Shown in pieces: positions 8,092 to 16,412 of a DNA stretch of 64,000 nt; positions within the stretch are counted from its first letter, which is position 1, and each line of letters begins with the position of its first letter. The notes below the pieces were generated by a model. The model saw only the letters and a program-made list of their open reading frames with translations, had not been told where the DNA came from and searched no databases. The DNA is from Streptosporangium becharense (GTDB lineage Bacteria > Actinomycetota > Actinomycetes > Streptosporangiales > Streptosporangiaceae): positions 5,642,001 to 5,706,000 of the forward strand of contig NZ_JACHMP010000001.1 of assembly GCF_014204985.1 (NCBI RefSeq). The letters are read 5' to 3'. The translations under genes were made by a program, and so were the position numbers.

Positions 8092-9525
8092 ATGATCCGT
8101 AAGGCCGGAGAGCACGCGATCGTCCTGGGGGCGGGAGTGAGCGGCCTGCTCGCGGCACGTGTGCTGGCGGACTTCTACGAGCGGGTGTCGATCGTCGAAC
8201 GCGACCCGCTGGACGGGGACGGGCCGCGCAGGGGTGTCCCGCAGGGCTTTCACGCGCACGCCCTGCTGCCGCGCGGCCTGCAGGTGATGGAGGAGTTGTT
8301 CCCCGGCATCGCCGCGGAGATGGTCGCCGATGGCGCGGTGCCGTACGAGATGATCGTTCAACTCCGAATGATCATGGGTGGGTACGAGTTCGCCAAGATG
8401 CCGACCGGGGAGACGGGAGTCTCCGCGACCCGGCCGTTCCTGGAGGGGCATCTGCTGCGCAGGGTGCGGCGGCTGCAGAACGTGACGGTGCTGGACCGCC
8501 ACCAGGTCACCGGGGTCATGACGAGCGGTGGCCGGGTCACCGGCGCGACCGTCGCGGAGAGAGCGACCGTCGCGGAGAGAGCGGCGGACGCGGGCGGCAG
8601 CGGGGATGTGGGGGAGGACGAGGCCACCGACCCCGGACCGGCCGGGGATGACAGGAACACCGGGACCGCGGGGACCGTCGAGACCGCCGGGGACGGCGGG
8701 GAGCGTGAACTGCACGGCGACCTCGTCGTCGACGCGATGGGCCGGGGCGGACGGACGCTCGCCTGGCTGGAGGCGATGGGCTTCGACCCGCCGGAAGAGG
8801 AGAGCATCAAAGTCGAGGTGGCCTACTCGACCTGGTACCTCCGCCTGCCCGAGAAGGCCCTGGGCGAGGACCGCATGATCCTCGTGGGCACCTATCCGGG
8901 GCAGCCGAAGGGGGCGGCGCTCTGCGCGGTGGAGGGCGACCGCTGGCTGGTGACGCTGGGCGGCAACGCCGGGCTCCGGCCACCGACCGACCCGGAGGGC
9001 TTCTACGAGTGGCTCGACGCCGCCGCCCCCGCCGACGTGGCAGCGGCCGTGCGCGCAGCCGAGCCGCTCGGCGGGATCGGTACGGCCAGGATCCCGAAGA
9101 GCGTGCGCCGCAGGTACGAGCGGCTGAGCCGTTTCCCCGAAGGGCTGCTCGTCACCGGTGACGCGATCTGCAACTTCAACCCCGTCTACGGCCAGGGCAT
9201 GGCGGTGGGTGCCCTGGAGGCCCTCGCGATGCGCGAAAGCCTCCGCGGCGGCACCGCAGGTCTGGCCCGCCGCTACTTCGCCGCCGTAGCGGGGGCCCTC
9301 GACCCGGCCTGGCAGTTGTCCACCGGCGCTGACCTGGCCCTGCGGAACGCCCCGGAGTCCCGGGCGCTGCGGGTCCGCGTGCTCAACGCCTACATCCGGC
9401 GGCTGCAGCGGGTCGCCGCCCGCGACCCGCACGTGGCGGTCGCCTTCAGCCGGGTCAGCGGCCTCCTCGACCCGCCCTCGGCCCTGATGCGGCCTCATGT
9501 GGTGTGGCGGGCCTTACGGGGCTGA
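8092..9525 (+). CDS. FAD-dependent monooxygenase/oxidoreductase
   Basis: A 477-residue flavoprotein of the aromatic hydroxylase/halogenase-like class. The N-terminal dinucleotide fold reads IVLGAGVSGLLAARVL, and the FAD ribityl-binding block is LLVTGDAICNFNPVYGQGM near residue 355. This group oxidises small lipophilic or aromatic metabolites; the substrate is unknown. ATG 8092 is fixed by GGAGG five bases upstream. A roughly 50-residue Ala/Thr/Gly/Asp-rich insertion (about residues 150-205) starts with a perfect 18-base tandem duplication and is probably a surface loop. One TTA leucine codon occurs three codons from the end. Confidence 0.85.
   Translation: MIRKAGEHAIVLGAGVSGLLAARVLADFYERVSIVERDPLDGDGPRRGVPQGFHAHALLPRGLQVMEELFPGIAAEMVADGAVPYEMIVQLRMIMGGYEFAKMPTGETGVSATRPFLEGHLLRRVRRLQNVTVLDRHQVTGVMTSGGRVTGATVAERATVAERAADAGGSGDVGEDEATDPGPAGDDRNTGTAGTVETAGDGGERELHGDLVVDAMGRGGRTLAWLEAMGFDPPEEESIKVEVAYSTWYLRLPEKALGEDRMILVGTYPGQPKGAALCAVEGDRWLVTLGGNAGLRPPTDPEGFYEWLDAAAPADVAAAVRAAEPLGGIGTARIPKSVRRRYERLSRFPEGLLVTGDAICNFNPVYGQGMAVGALEALAMRESLRGGTAGLARRYFAAVAGALDPAWQLSTGADLALRNAPESRALRVRVLNAYIRRLQRVAARDPHVAVAFSRVSGLLDPPSALMRPHVVWRALRG
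8545..8580 (+). repeat. 18-bp tandem duplication inside the FAD enzyme gene
   Basis: Two perfect copies of an 18-base unit encode ATVAER twice. It opens a low-complexity loop absent from the core fold. Confidence 0.85.
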
Positions 9526-9661
9526 ACCCCCCACTCGAAGCCCCGTCCGACCGGGACGGTTCTGCCCACCCCGATGGTTCCGGAACCGGGCAACGAAACG
9601 GCGGCCAGATGTCGGACTCCGGTCATGGTCCCGGCCCGGATGAGCGGGCACGATCGGACGC

Positions 9662-10591
9662 ATGACAGCGGTGGTGCGTACCGAGGGTCTCACCAAGTTC
9701 TACGGTGAGCGCCGGGGCCTTGAGGATCTCGATCTGGAGATCCGCCCCGGGGAGGTGTTCGGGTACCTCGGCCCGAACGGGGCAGGAAAAACGACGACGA
9801 TACGGTTACTGCTGGATGTCATCCGGCCCACCCACGGCCGGCTGACCGTCCTGGGCGGCGATCCGCGTGACGCCGCCCTGCGTGGCCGGATCGGTTACCT
9901 GCCCGGCGAACTGGTCCTGGAGGGGCACGAGCGGGCCCGCGACTACCTCGGCTTCGTCGCCGCCGTACGGGGCGGTGTGCCCGGGGGGCGGATCGAGGCG
10001 CTGGCCGAGCGGCTGGACGTCGACCTGTCGGCGCGGATGGGCAGGCTCTCCAAGGGCAACAAACAGAAGATCGGGCTCATCCAGGCGTTCATGCACGAAC
10101 CGGAGTTCCTGATCCTCGACGAGCCGACCAGCGGACTGGACCCGCTGGTGCAGCAGGAGTTCCTGGCGATGGTCCGGGAGGTCCGGGCCTCCGGCCGGAC
10201 CGTGCTGATGTCCTCGCACGTGCTGGCCGAGGCCGAGGATGTCTCCGACCGGGTCGGCATCGTCCGGGGCGGCAGGCTGGTCGCGGTGGAGGACGTCTCC
10301 GCGCTGCGGGAGAAGGCGGTGCGGCGGGTGGAGTTCCACTTCGACGCGCCCGTGCCCCACGAGGCGTTCGAGGACCTGCCCGGGGTCCGGGACCTGCGGG
10401 TGGAGGGGGCCGCCGTGCGCTGCGTCATCGACGGCCGCCCGGACGCGCTGATCAAGGCGGCGGCGAGGTTCACGGTCGTCCACATGGTCAGCGCGGAACC
10501 CGACCTGGAAGAGATCTTCCTGACCTACTACAGCGAAGAAGAGGAAGAGGAGGCGCGTGATGCCCGCGCTGGTGTCGAAGAGCCTGCGTGA
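9662..10591 (+). CDS. ABC transporter ATP-binding protein (ABC-2 exporter)
   Basis: A 309-residue ATPase of the drug/lipid exporter (DrrA-like) group. Walker A is GPNGAGKTT, the signature region is atypical (RLSKGNKQKIGL), Walker B is FLILDEPTSGLDP and the switch His is in MSSHVLAEAE. The tail is a Glu-rich stretch. It overlaps the membrane partner gene by 32 bases and energises it. Codon 49 is a TTA, beside an ATA, both rare here. Substrate is unknown. Confidence 0.93.
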   Translation: MTAVVRTEGLTKFYGERRGLEDLDLEIRPGEVFGYLGPNGAGKTTTIRLLLDVIRPTHGRLTVLGGDPRDAALRGRIGYLPGELVLEGHERARDYLGFVAAVRGGVPGGRIEALAERLDVDLSARMGRLSKGNKQKIGLIQAFMHEPEFLILDEPTSGLDPLVQQEFLAMVREVRASGRTVLMSSHVLAEAEDVSDRVGIVRGGRLVAVEDVSALREKAVRRVEFHFDAPVPHEAFEDLPGVRDLRVEGAAVRCVIDGRPDALIKAAARFTVVHMVSAEPDLEEIFLTYYSEEEEEEARDARAGVEEPA

Positions 10592-11363
10592 CTACCGCCG
10601 GGCGCTGATCGGCTGGACCGTCGGCATCGGCGCGTTCTTCGGGCTCTACCTGGCGTTCTATCCCAACGTCGCAAGCAACCCCGGCCTCTACGATGAGGTG
10701 GCGCTGGCCAAGTTCCCCGGCGCGATGCGGGAGCTGATGGGCGGGTTCGAGGGGGGCTTCACCAGCGGGGCCGGATACCTGCAGACGCTGGTCTACCAGC
10801 TGTTCGGGCCGCTGTTGTTCATCACGTGCGCCGCGGTGCTCGGCAACCGGGCGATCGCCCGGCCGGAGGAGTCAGGCACGCTGGAGTTGATCGTCACCCT
10901 GCCGATCGACCGCGGGCGGCTGGTCCTGGAGCGCTTCGCCGCCCTCGCCCTCGGCCTGCTCGCCGTGGCCGCCGTCAGCTTCGCGCTCGTGCTGGTCATG
11001 GTCGCCGCCGTCGGCATGGACGTGCCCGCCGACCGCATCCTGGCCGGCCACACCGGTGTGTTCCTGCTCGCGCTCCTGTTCGGCGCGCTCACCCTCACGG
11101 TCGGCGCGGCCACCGGCCGCCGGGGGATCGCCATGGCGGTGGCCGGGGCGGTCGCGGTGGCGGGCTACGTCATCGAGACCATGGGCGAGAGCATGGACGC
11201 GGTGTCATGGCTGCGCTGGATCTCGCCGTTCCACTACTACCTCGACGGGCGGCCGCTCTACGAGGGCTTCCCGGTGCCGCAGTACCTCGTGCTGGCCGGG
11301 GCGACCGTCGCGCTGCTGCTGATCGCGGTGCCGGCCTTCAACCGGCGTGACGTGGGCGTTTGA
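10560..11363 (+). CDS. ABC-2 type permease
   Basis: A 267-residue polytopic protein with about six hydrophobic segments (near residues 20-37, 70-95, 110-140, 150-175, 180-195, 235-258), the membrane half of the exporter with the preceding ATPase. ATG 10560 follows an AGGAGG-rich stretch; GTG 10557 is also in frame. Its TGA overlaps the ATG of the PucR gene (TGATG), so exporter and regulator form one operon. Confidence 0.9.
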   Translation: MPALVSKSLRDYRRALIGWTVGIGAFFGLYLAFYPNVASNPGLYDEVALAKFPGAMRELMGGFEGGFTSGAGYLQTLVYQLFGPLLFITCAAVLGNRAIARPEESGTLELIVTLPIDRGRLVLERFAALALGLLAVAAVSFALVLVMVAAVGMDVPADRILAGHTGVFLLALLFGALTLTVGAATGRRGIAMAVAGAVAVAGYVIETMGESMDAVSWLRWISPFHYYLDGRPLYEGFPVPQYLVLAGATVALLLIAVPAFNRRDVGV

Positions 11364-12523
11364 TGGACGACCTGCTCGGCGGCCGTCTCCGGGCGTTGCG
11401 GGAGGCGGCGGCCACCGGCAGGCCGCCCGGCCGGGAGGAGCTCGAGGAGTGCCGCGCGGCCGGCGCGCGGGCGGCGGAACGGGGGATTCCCGTCCGGGTC
11501 CTGGTCGACGCGGCGCTGGCCGGGGCCGAGTCCGCGGGCCCGGTCCCCCTGGCGGCCCTGCGCCGGACGGTCTCGGCGCTGATGGAGGGGTACGAGAACG
11601 CCCAGCGGTCGGCCCTGCGCCGGGAGGCGGCCGCCCGCAGGGAGTTCGTCGACGACCTGCTCCAGGGACGCGCCGACAGGATCGCCGAGCGGGCCGAGCA
11701 GTTCGGTCTCCGCCTCGCGGAGACCTACGTGGTCGCCGTGGCACGCCCGGCCGCTGTGACCCCTCCGGCCACCCCGGCCACCCCGGCCACCACGACCCGC
11801 CCGGCCACCACGACCCGCCCGGCCACCACGACCCGCTCGCTTACCTCTGCCCATCCCGCCACCCCGGCCACCGCGACCCGCCCGGCCGGCGGATTCGGCG
11901 CCTCCGGACCCGAGGCGGTCGCCAGGCGGGTCGAGGAGGCGCTGGTCGGCCGGTTCGGCTCGCACAACGTGCTGGTCGCGGTGCGCGACGGGATGCTGGT
12001 GTGCGTCGTACCGGGCAGCCTCGCCGTCGCCGTCGGCGAGTTCACCCACCACGTGCGGCAGGCGTTCGCCCCCGGCTGGCGGGTCGGCGTCGGACGGGCG
12101 CACCGCGGCCCCGGCGGGGTGGTCACCTCCTACCGCGAGGCCGCCGACGCCATCGGGTTCGGCGACCGGCTGGACCTGCGTGCCCCCGTGCTCAAGGCCG
12201 CCGACCTGCTGGTCTTCCCCGTGCTCCTGCGGGACCGGGCGGCCATCGAGGATCTGGTGACGACCGTGCTCAGCCCGCTGCTCGACGCGCGGGGCGGCCC
12301 GGAGAACCTGCTCGCCACCCTGGAGGCCGTCTTCGCCTCCCAGGGTAACCAGACCGCCGCCGCGCGCAGGCTGGGCGTCAGCACCCGGGCGGTGACCTAC
12401 CGCCTGGAGCGCATCCGCCGCCTCACCGGGTTCTCCCCGGACGACCCCACCCAGCGTTTCACCCTGGAGACCGCGGTGCTCGGCGCGCGCCTGCTGGACT
12501 GGCCGGCCAACCCACTGGTCTGA
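11363..12523 (+). CDS. PucR/CdaR-family transcriptional regulator
   Basis: A 386-residue regulator with the PucR C-terminal HTH: a NQTAAARRLGVSTRAVTYRL block near residues 332-351 followed by TLETAVLGARLL. The N-terminal half is helical and the central region GGDEF-like/CdaR-type. Between them lies a Pro/Ala/Thr linker made of tandem PATTTR units. Being translationally coupled to the exporter genes, it probably controls them in response to a small ligand (inference). It converges with the oxidoreductase gene only 12 bases away. Confidence 0.85.
   Translation: MDDLLGGRLRALREAAATGRPPGREELEECRAAGARAAERGIPVRVLVDAALAGAESAGPVPLAALRRTVSALMEGYENAQRSALRREAAARREFVDDLLQGRADRIAERAEQFGLRLAETYVVAVARPAAVTPPATPATPATTTRPATTTRPATTTRSLTSAHPATPATATRPAGGFGASGPEAVARRVEEALVGRFGSHNVLVAVRDGMLVCVVPGSLAVAVGEFTHHVRQAFAPGWRVGVGRAHRGPGGVVTSYREAADAIGFGDRLDLRAPVLKAADLLVFPVLLRDRAAIEDLVTTVLSPLLDARGGPENLLATLEAVFASQGNQTAAARRLGVSTRAVTYRLERIRRLTGFSPDDPTQRFTLETAVLGARLLDWPANPLV
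11783..11836 (+). repeat. 18-bp tandem repeat, three copies, in the PucR gene
   Basis: Three perfect or nearly perfect 18-base units encode PATTTR three times; weaker copies flank them from about 11757 to 11885. It forms an interdomain linker. Confidence 0.85.
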
Positions 12524-12535
12524 GACGGGAACGGG

Positions 12536-13495
12536 TCAGGGGATCAGCAGCACCTTGCCGGTCGTACGGCGGGCCTCCAGGTCCTCGTGGGCACGGGCCG
12601 CCTCGGCCAGCGGGTAGCGGTGGGAGATGTGCACCCTGAGGCGGCCGGAGGCGACCCAGCCGAAGATGTCGGAGGCACGCCAGACGAGCTCGTCGCGGGT
12701 GGCGATGTAGGCGCCGAGGGAGGGCCGGGTCAAAAAGAGGGAGCCGTGCTTGGCGAGGACCTGCGGGTCGACGGGCGGGACCGGGCCGCTGGCCTGCCCG
12801 TAGAGGGCCATCATGCCGCGCGGACGCAGCGCCGCCAGGCTCTCGTCGAAGGTGGCCGCCCCCACACCGTCGTAGACGACGTGCACGCCGGAGCCGGTCA
12901 GGTCGCGGACCGCGTCGGCGAAGCCCCGGTAGCGGAGCACCTCGTCGGCGCCGGCCTGGCGGGCCAGGACCTCCTTCTCGTCGGTGGAGACCGTGCCGAT
13001 CACCCGGGCGCCGCGAAGCTTCGCGATCTGGGTGAGCAGCAGCCCCATGCCCCCGGCGGCGGCGTGGACCAGCACCTCGTCGCCCGGTTTGATGTCGTAC
13101 GTCGAGTGGGTCAGGTAGTGGGCGGTCAGGCCCTGCAGCGTGACGGCCGCCGCGACCTCGGGGGTGACCCCCTCGGGTACCCGCAGCAGCCGGGACGCCG
13201 GTACGACCGCCCGGGTGGCGTAGCCGCCCGGCACCTGAGCCCAGGCCACCGTGTCGCCGACGGCGAACCCCTCGACGTCCTCGCCGACCGCCGCGACGAC
13301 GCCGGCCCCCTCCTCACCGGGGACGAAGGGCAGCGAGAGCGGGTAACGGCCGATCCGGTGGTAGACGTCGATGAAGTTCACGCCGGAGGCGGCGACGTCG
13401 ACGAGGACCTCACCCGGGTTCATCTCGGGGTCCGGGTGGTCGGTGTAGGCGAGGACCTCCGGCCCGCCGGTGGCGGAGACGACTATGGCGCGCAT
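12536..13495 (-). CDS. NADPH:quinone oxidoreductase (zinc-independent MDR family)
   Basis: A 319-residue medium-chain reductase. It has the GroES-like N-terminal half with SGVNFIDVYHRIGRYP typical of quinone oxidoreductase 1, the nucleotide-binding loop AAAGGMGLLLTQIAK and no zinc-ligand cysteines. It reduces quinones or enones with NADPH in the cytosol. ATG 13495 is preceded by AAGGAG at a nine-base spacing. It lies 105 bases after the kinase gene on the same strand and may be the last gene of that leftward unit or have its own promoter. Confidence 0.92.
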   Translation of the reverse strand: MRAIVVSATGGPEVLAYTDHPDPEMNPGEVLVDVAASGVNFIDVYHRIGRYPLSLPFVPGEEGAGVVAAVGEDVEGFAVGDTVAWAQVPGGYATRAVVPASRLLRVPEGVTPEVAAAVTLQGLTAHYLTHSTYDIKPGDEVLVHAAAGGMGLLLTQIAKLRGARVIGTVSTDEKEVLARQAGADEVLRYRGFADAVRDLTGSGVHVVYDGVGAATFDESLAALRPRGMMALYGQASGPVPPVDPQVLAKHGSLFLTRPSLGAYIATRDELVWRASDIFGWVASGRLRVHISHRYPLAEAARAHEDLEARRTTGKVLLIP

Positions 13496-13600
13496 GGTGA
13501 TTGGCTCCTTGACTCGGTTGGTGCGTCGATCATCCCCGTTCCCGTCGAGCGTCACCCGTCCCCGTCGCCTCCACACACGCCTTCCGGGAGCAGGGAGGGG

Positions 13601-15625
13601 TCAGGACGGGTTCGGGGAGGGCTGACCGTGCAGGGTGAAGTTGTCGAATCCGACCTTGAGGACGGACTTGCTGTTCTCGCCGACCCGGGCGATCACACCG
13701 ACCTGGCCGTTCGGGAGCGGGTTGGCGTCGAGGATCGACTGGGCCTGCTCGCCGTTGACCCACATGGTGAGCCGCAGGCCGTCGTCGGCCGGGGTGCACT
13801 CCGCCTGGATGCTGTTCGGTCCGTCCCCCAGCTCGACCGGGACGGGCTTGGCGAGTTCGCCGCCGGCGCTCTTGACGGACTTGCGGATGCGGGCGTTGCC
13901 GTCGGTGTCGATGAGGAACTCGTACCGGGTCGCCTTGGTGTCGTCGTCGCCGCGGCAGAACAGGCCGTACTCGCCCTGGCCGGTACTGCCGCGGTGGACG
14001 GTGAGGTCGGCGCCGACCAGGAGCCGGGCCGGGGTGATCGGGGTGGGGGTGGCACCCGGGGTCGGCGTGGGCGGGGCAGCCGGGACGAAGGGGATCGGCG
14101 CGTCCTCCTGCCGGACGGGGGTGTCGCCGTCGACGTCGATGGCGTAGTAGCCCCCGGACGCGTAGCCGTACTTGTTGCCGGTTCCGGCCGGATCGTAGGT
14201 GCTCCCGGCCCAGCCGGTCCCGCTCTGGGTGAAGTCGTCCTGATAGATCAGGGGAAGGCTCTCCGGCGGGCCACCGGGTGAGAGCAGGAGGTGCGCGCCG
14301 AACCCGCCGCCCACCACGATCAGGGCGGCCGCCGCCACCGCGAGCAGCGGGTTGCGCCGCGCGACTCCCATCCATCTCGCCCTGCCGAGCGCTCCGCCGG
14401 GAACCGTGTGGTCGGCACCGGCCCGCGGCGTGCCCGGCCGGTCGGCGTCCATGCGGTGCGAGCTCGCGGTGGTGGGGTCGGTGTCCATGCGGTGCGGGCT
14501 CGCGGTGGTGGGGTCGGTGTCCATGCGGTGCGGGCTCGCGGTGGTACGGTCGGCGACCGTGTTGGGGGAGGCCACGACAGTATGAGGTGCCCCGGTGTGC
14601 GGTGATCCGGTGTGCTGCCAGCCCGTCTGCTGTGTCGCCGGTTGCCCGGTGTGCTGCCACGCCGCCGGTTGGGACGAGGTTCCCGATCCCGGGGCCATCG
14701 GGGTCCCCGGGGTCGGGCCCCCCGGCGGCTGGTGACCGGCGGGCTGGTGCGAGGTCTGCTGCCATGCCGTCTGCACGGAGTGCACGGCCTGCTCGGGAGC
14801 GGCGGAGCGGCCCACCAGGTGGTCCAGGAGCTGCTGGGAGGTGGGCCGGTAGCGGGGGTCCTTGACGAGGGCGTAGGTGACGAGCTCGCGCAGCGCGGGT
14901 TCCATGCCCTCCAGGGAGGGTTCGGTGTTGAGCACCTGGTAGACCACCGCGTGCAGCGCCTCCCCGTTGAACGGCGGCTGCCCGCTGGCGGCGAAGGCGA
15001 CCAGGCAGCCCCAGGAGAACACGTCGCAGGAGGGCGAGACCGGCTCGCCGCGCAGCACCTCGGGCGCCATGTAACGAGGCGTGCCGATGATCTCACCGGT
15101 CCCGGTGATCCCGCTGAGGGAGTCCAGCGCGCGGGCGATACCGAAGTCGATCACCCGGGGACCCACGGGGGAGAGCAGTACGTTCGACGGTTTGAGGTCG
15201 CGGTGCACGACCCCGGCGCCGTGGATCGCGGCCAGCGCGGTCGCCACTCCCACGGCCAGCGCGTCGAGGCTGGAACCGCGCAGCGGCCCACCCGTCCGCA
15301 CGGCCTCCTCCAGGCTCGGGCCGGGCACGTACTCGGTGACGACGTAGAGCTGGTCCCCGTCGAGCGCCGCGTCGAGGACCGCGGCCGTGCAGAACCTGCG
15401 GACCCGCTGTGCGGCGTCGGCCTCCCGGCGGAAACGCATCCGGAACTGCTCGTGCCGGCTGTACTCCGGGTTGATCACCTTGATGGCGACCTGTTGCCCG
15501 CCGTCGGACTCACCGAGGTAGACGGTGCCCATCCCCCCGCGGCCCAGCTGACTGAGCACGCGGTATCGCCCGATCTGCAGGGGGTCACCAGGAGTGAGGT
15601 TGTTCACCTTTGTACCTAACCGCAT
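13601..15625 (-). CDS. membrane Ser/Thr protein kinase with extracellular sensor-like domain
   Basis: A 674-residue PknB-type kinase. Cytoplasmic catalytic domain: glycine loop GRGGMGTVY (about 28-36), AIKVI lysine, HRDLKPSN (about 141), DFG as IDFGIA, and APE in YMAPEVLRG. A long Gln/His/Pro/Thr linker with three 12-residue repeats leads to a membrane segment (about 425-448), then an extracellular beta-rich domain resembling LamG/DUF1080-type folds (ending FDNFTLHG). ATG 15625 gives a TTA as codon 3; GTG 15607 is an alternative start. It begins 19 bases after the HAD gene, so it may be cotranscribed with the importer operon. Confidence 0.9.
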   Translation of the reverse strand: MRLGTKVNNLTPGDPLQIGRYRVLSQLGRGGMGTVYLGESDGGQQVAIKVINPEYSRHEQFRMRFRREADAAQRVRRFCTAAVLDAALDGDQLYVVTEYVPGPSLEEAVRTGGPLRGSSLDALAVGVATALAAIHGAGVVHRDLKPSNVLLSPVGPRVIDFGIARALDSLSGITGTGEIIGTPRYMAPEVLRGEPVSPSCDVFSWGCLVAFAASGQPPFNGEALHAVVYQVLNTEPSLEGMEPALRELVTYALVKDPRYRPTSQQLLDHLVGRSAAPEQAVHSVQTAWQQTSHQPAGHQPPGGPTPGTPMAPGSGTSSQPAAWQHTGQPATQQTGWQHTGSPHTGAPHTVVASPNTVADRTTASPHRMDTDPTTASPHRMDTDPTTASSHRMDADRPGTPRAGADHTVPGGALGRARWMGVARRNPLLAVAAAALIVVGGGFGAHLLLSPGGPPESLPLIYQDDFTQSGTGWAGSTYDPAGTGNKYGYASGGYYAIDVDGDTPVRQEDAPIPFVPAAPPTPTPGATPTPITPARLLVGADLTVHRGSTGQGEYGLFCRGDDDTKATRYEFLIDTDGNARIRKSVKSAGGELAKPVPVELGDGPNSIQAECTPADDGLRLTMWVNGEQAQSILDANPLPNGQVGVIARVGENSKSVLKVGFDNFTLHGQPSPNPS
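14447..14554 (-). repeat. 36-bp tandem repeat, three copies, in the kinase linker
   Basis: Units start at 14447, 14483 and 14519 and encode HRMDTDPTTASP-type blocks three times. They lengthen the cytoplasmic juxtamembrane linker. Confidence 0.9.
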
Positions 15626-15644
15626 ATTCCGTCACATGGGTGGC

Positions 15645-16412
15645 TCAGCCTATCGAGATCCCGCCCCGGGCGAGGAGGCGTAGCAGCGGCAGGTTCACCG
15701 TCTCCAGCCCGTCCACGGACAGCGCTCCGCCGGGCGGGGCGTGGCCCGCGACGGAGATCACCCGGCATCCGGCGGCGTGGGCCGCCGCGAGCCCGGTCGG
15801 GCTGTCCTCGACGGCCACGCAACCCGCGGGGTCCACGCCCAGGTCACGGGCCGCTTTGAGGTACGGGTCCGGCAGCGGCTTGCCGCGTGCGGTGTCCTCG
15901 GCGGCGACGACCAGGGCGAACCGCTCCGCCCCGACGGTGCGCAGCACCGCGTCCACGATCCGCCGGGGGGACGCGGTGACCAGTGCGACGGGCACACCGT
16001 GCGCTCCCAGTTCGTCCAGGAGCCGGATCGCGCCGGGCAGCGGCGTCACCCCGCCCGCGATCCGTTCGGCGAACGCCTCCGTCAGCCGTGCCCCGATCCC
16101 CGCCTCCCCTTCGGAACCCTCCGGAGCGCGGACGGAGGCGGGGGTGGCAGCGGGGACGCGGACACGGGCGGGGGCAGGGACGGCAGCGGGGGCGGCGCCG
16201 CTGAGGCGGGCCAGGCGGGCCAGGTGGGCCAGGTGGGTGAGGTGCGCGGCCACGTGGCCGACCGGCCGGCCGAACACCTCATCGGCGTCGGCCGGTGTGA
16301 GCTTCACGCCCAGCTCGGCGGCGACCGCCAGGCACGCCTCCCACCACATCCCCTCGGTGTCGACGAGCGTGCCGTCCATGTCGAACAGGACGGCGCGCAG
16401 CTCAGCCGACAC
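15645..16412 (-). CDS. HAD-superfamily (subfamily IA) phosphatase
   Basis: A 255-residue phosphohydrolase. Motif I is FDMDGTLVDTEG, motif II threonine lies in LVTASPRR, motif III lysine in RGKPLPDPY and motif IV in VAVEDSPTGL, so all catalytic residues are present; it resembles beta-phosphoglucomutase/sugar-phosphatase proteins. GTG 16412 has GGAGG upstream and overlaps the end of the importer ATPase by 11 bases. A Leu/Ala/Arg then Pro/Ala-rich insertion of about 45 residues sits in the cap. Its position suggests it dephosphorylates the imported compound or a product of it. Confidence 0.88.
   Translation of the reverse strand: MSAELRAVLFDMDGTLVDTEGMWWEACLAVAAELGVKLTPADADEVFGRPVGHVAAHLTHLAHLARLARLSGAAPAAVPAPARVRVPAATPASVRAPEGSEGEAGIGARLTEAFAERIAGGVTPLPGAIRLLDELGAHGVPVALVTASPRRIVDAVLRTVGAERFALVVAAEDTARGKPLPDPYLKAARDLGVDPAGCVAVEDSPTGLAAAHAAGCRVISVAGHAPPGGALSVDGLETVNLPLLRLLARGGISIG

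Noticed and set aside
6991-9498. 835-codon reverse ORF
   Set aside because: Most of it is antisense to the FAD enzyme gene; only the part from 7830 is the patatin protein.
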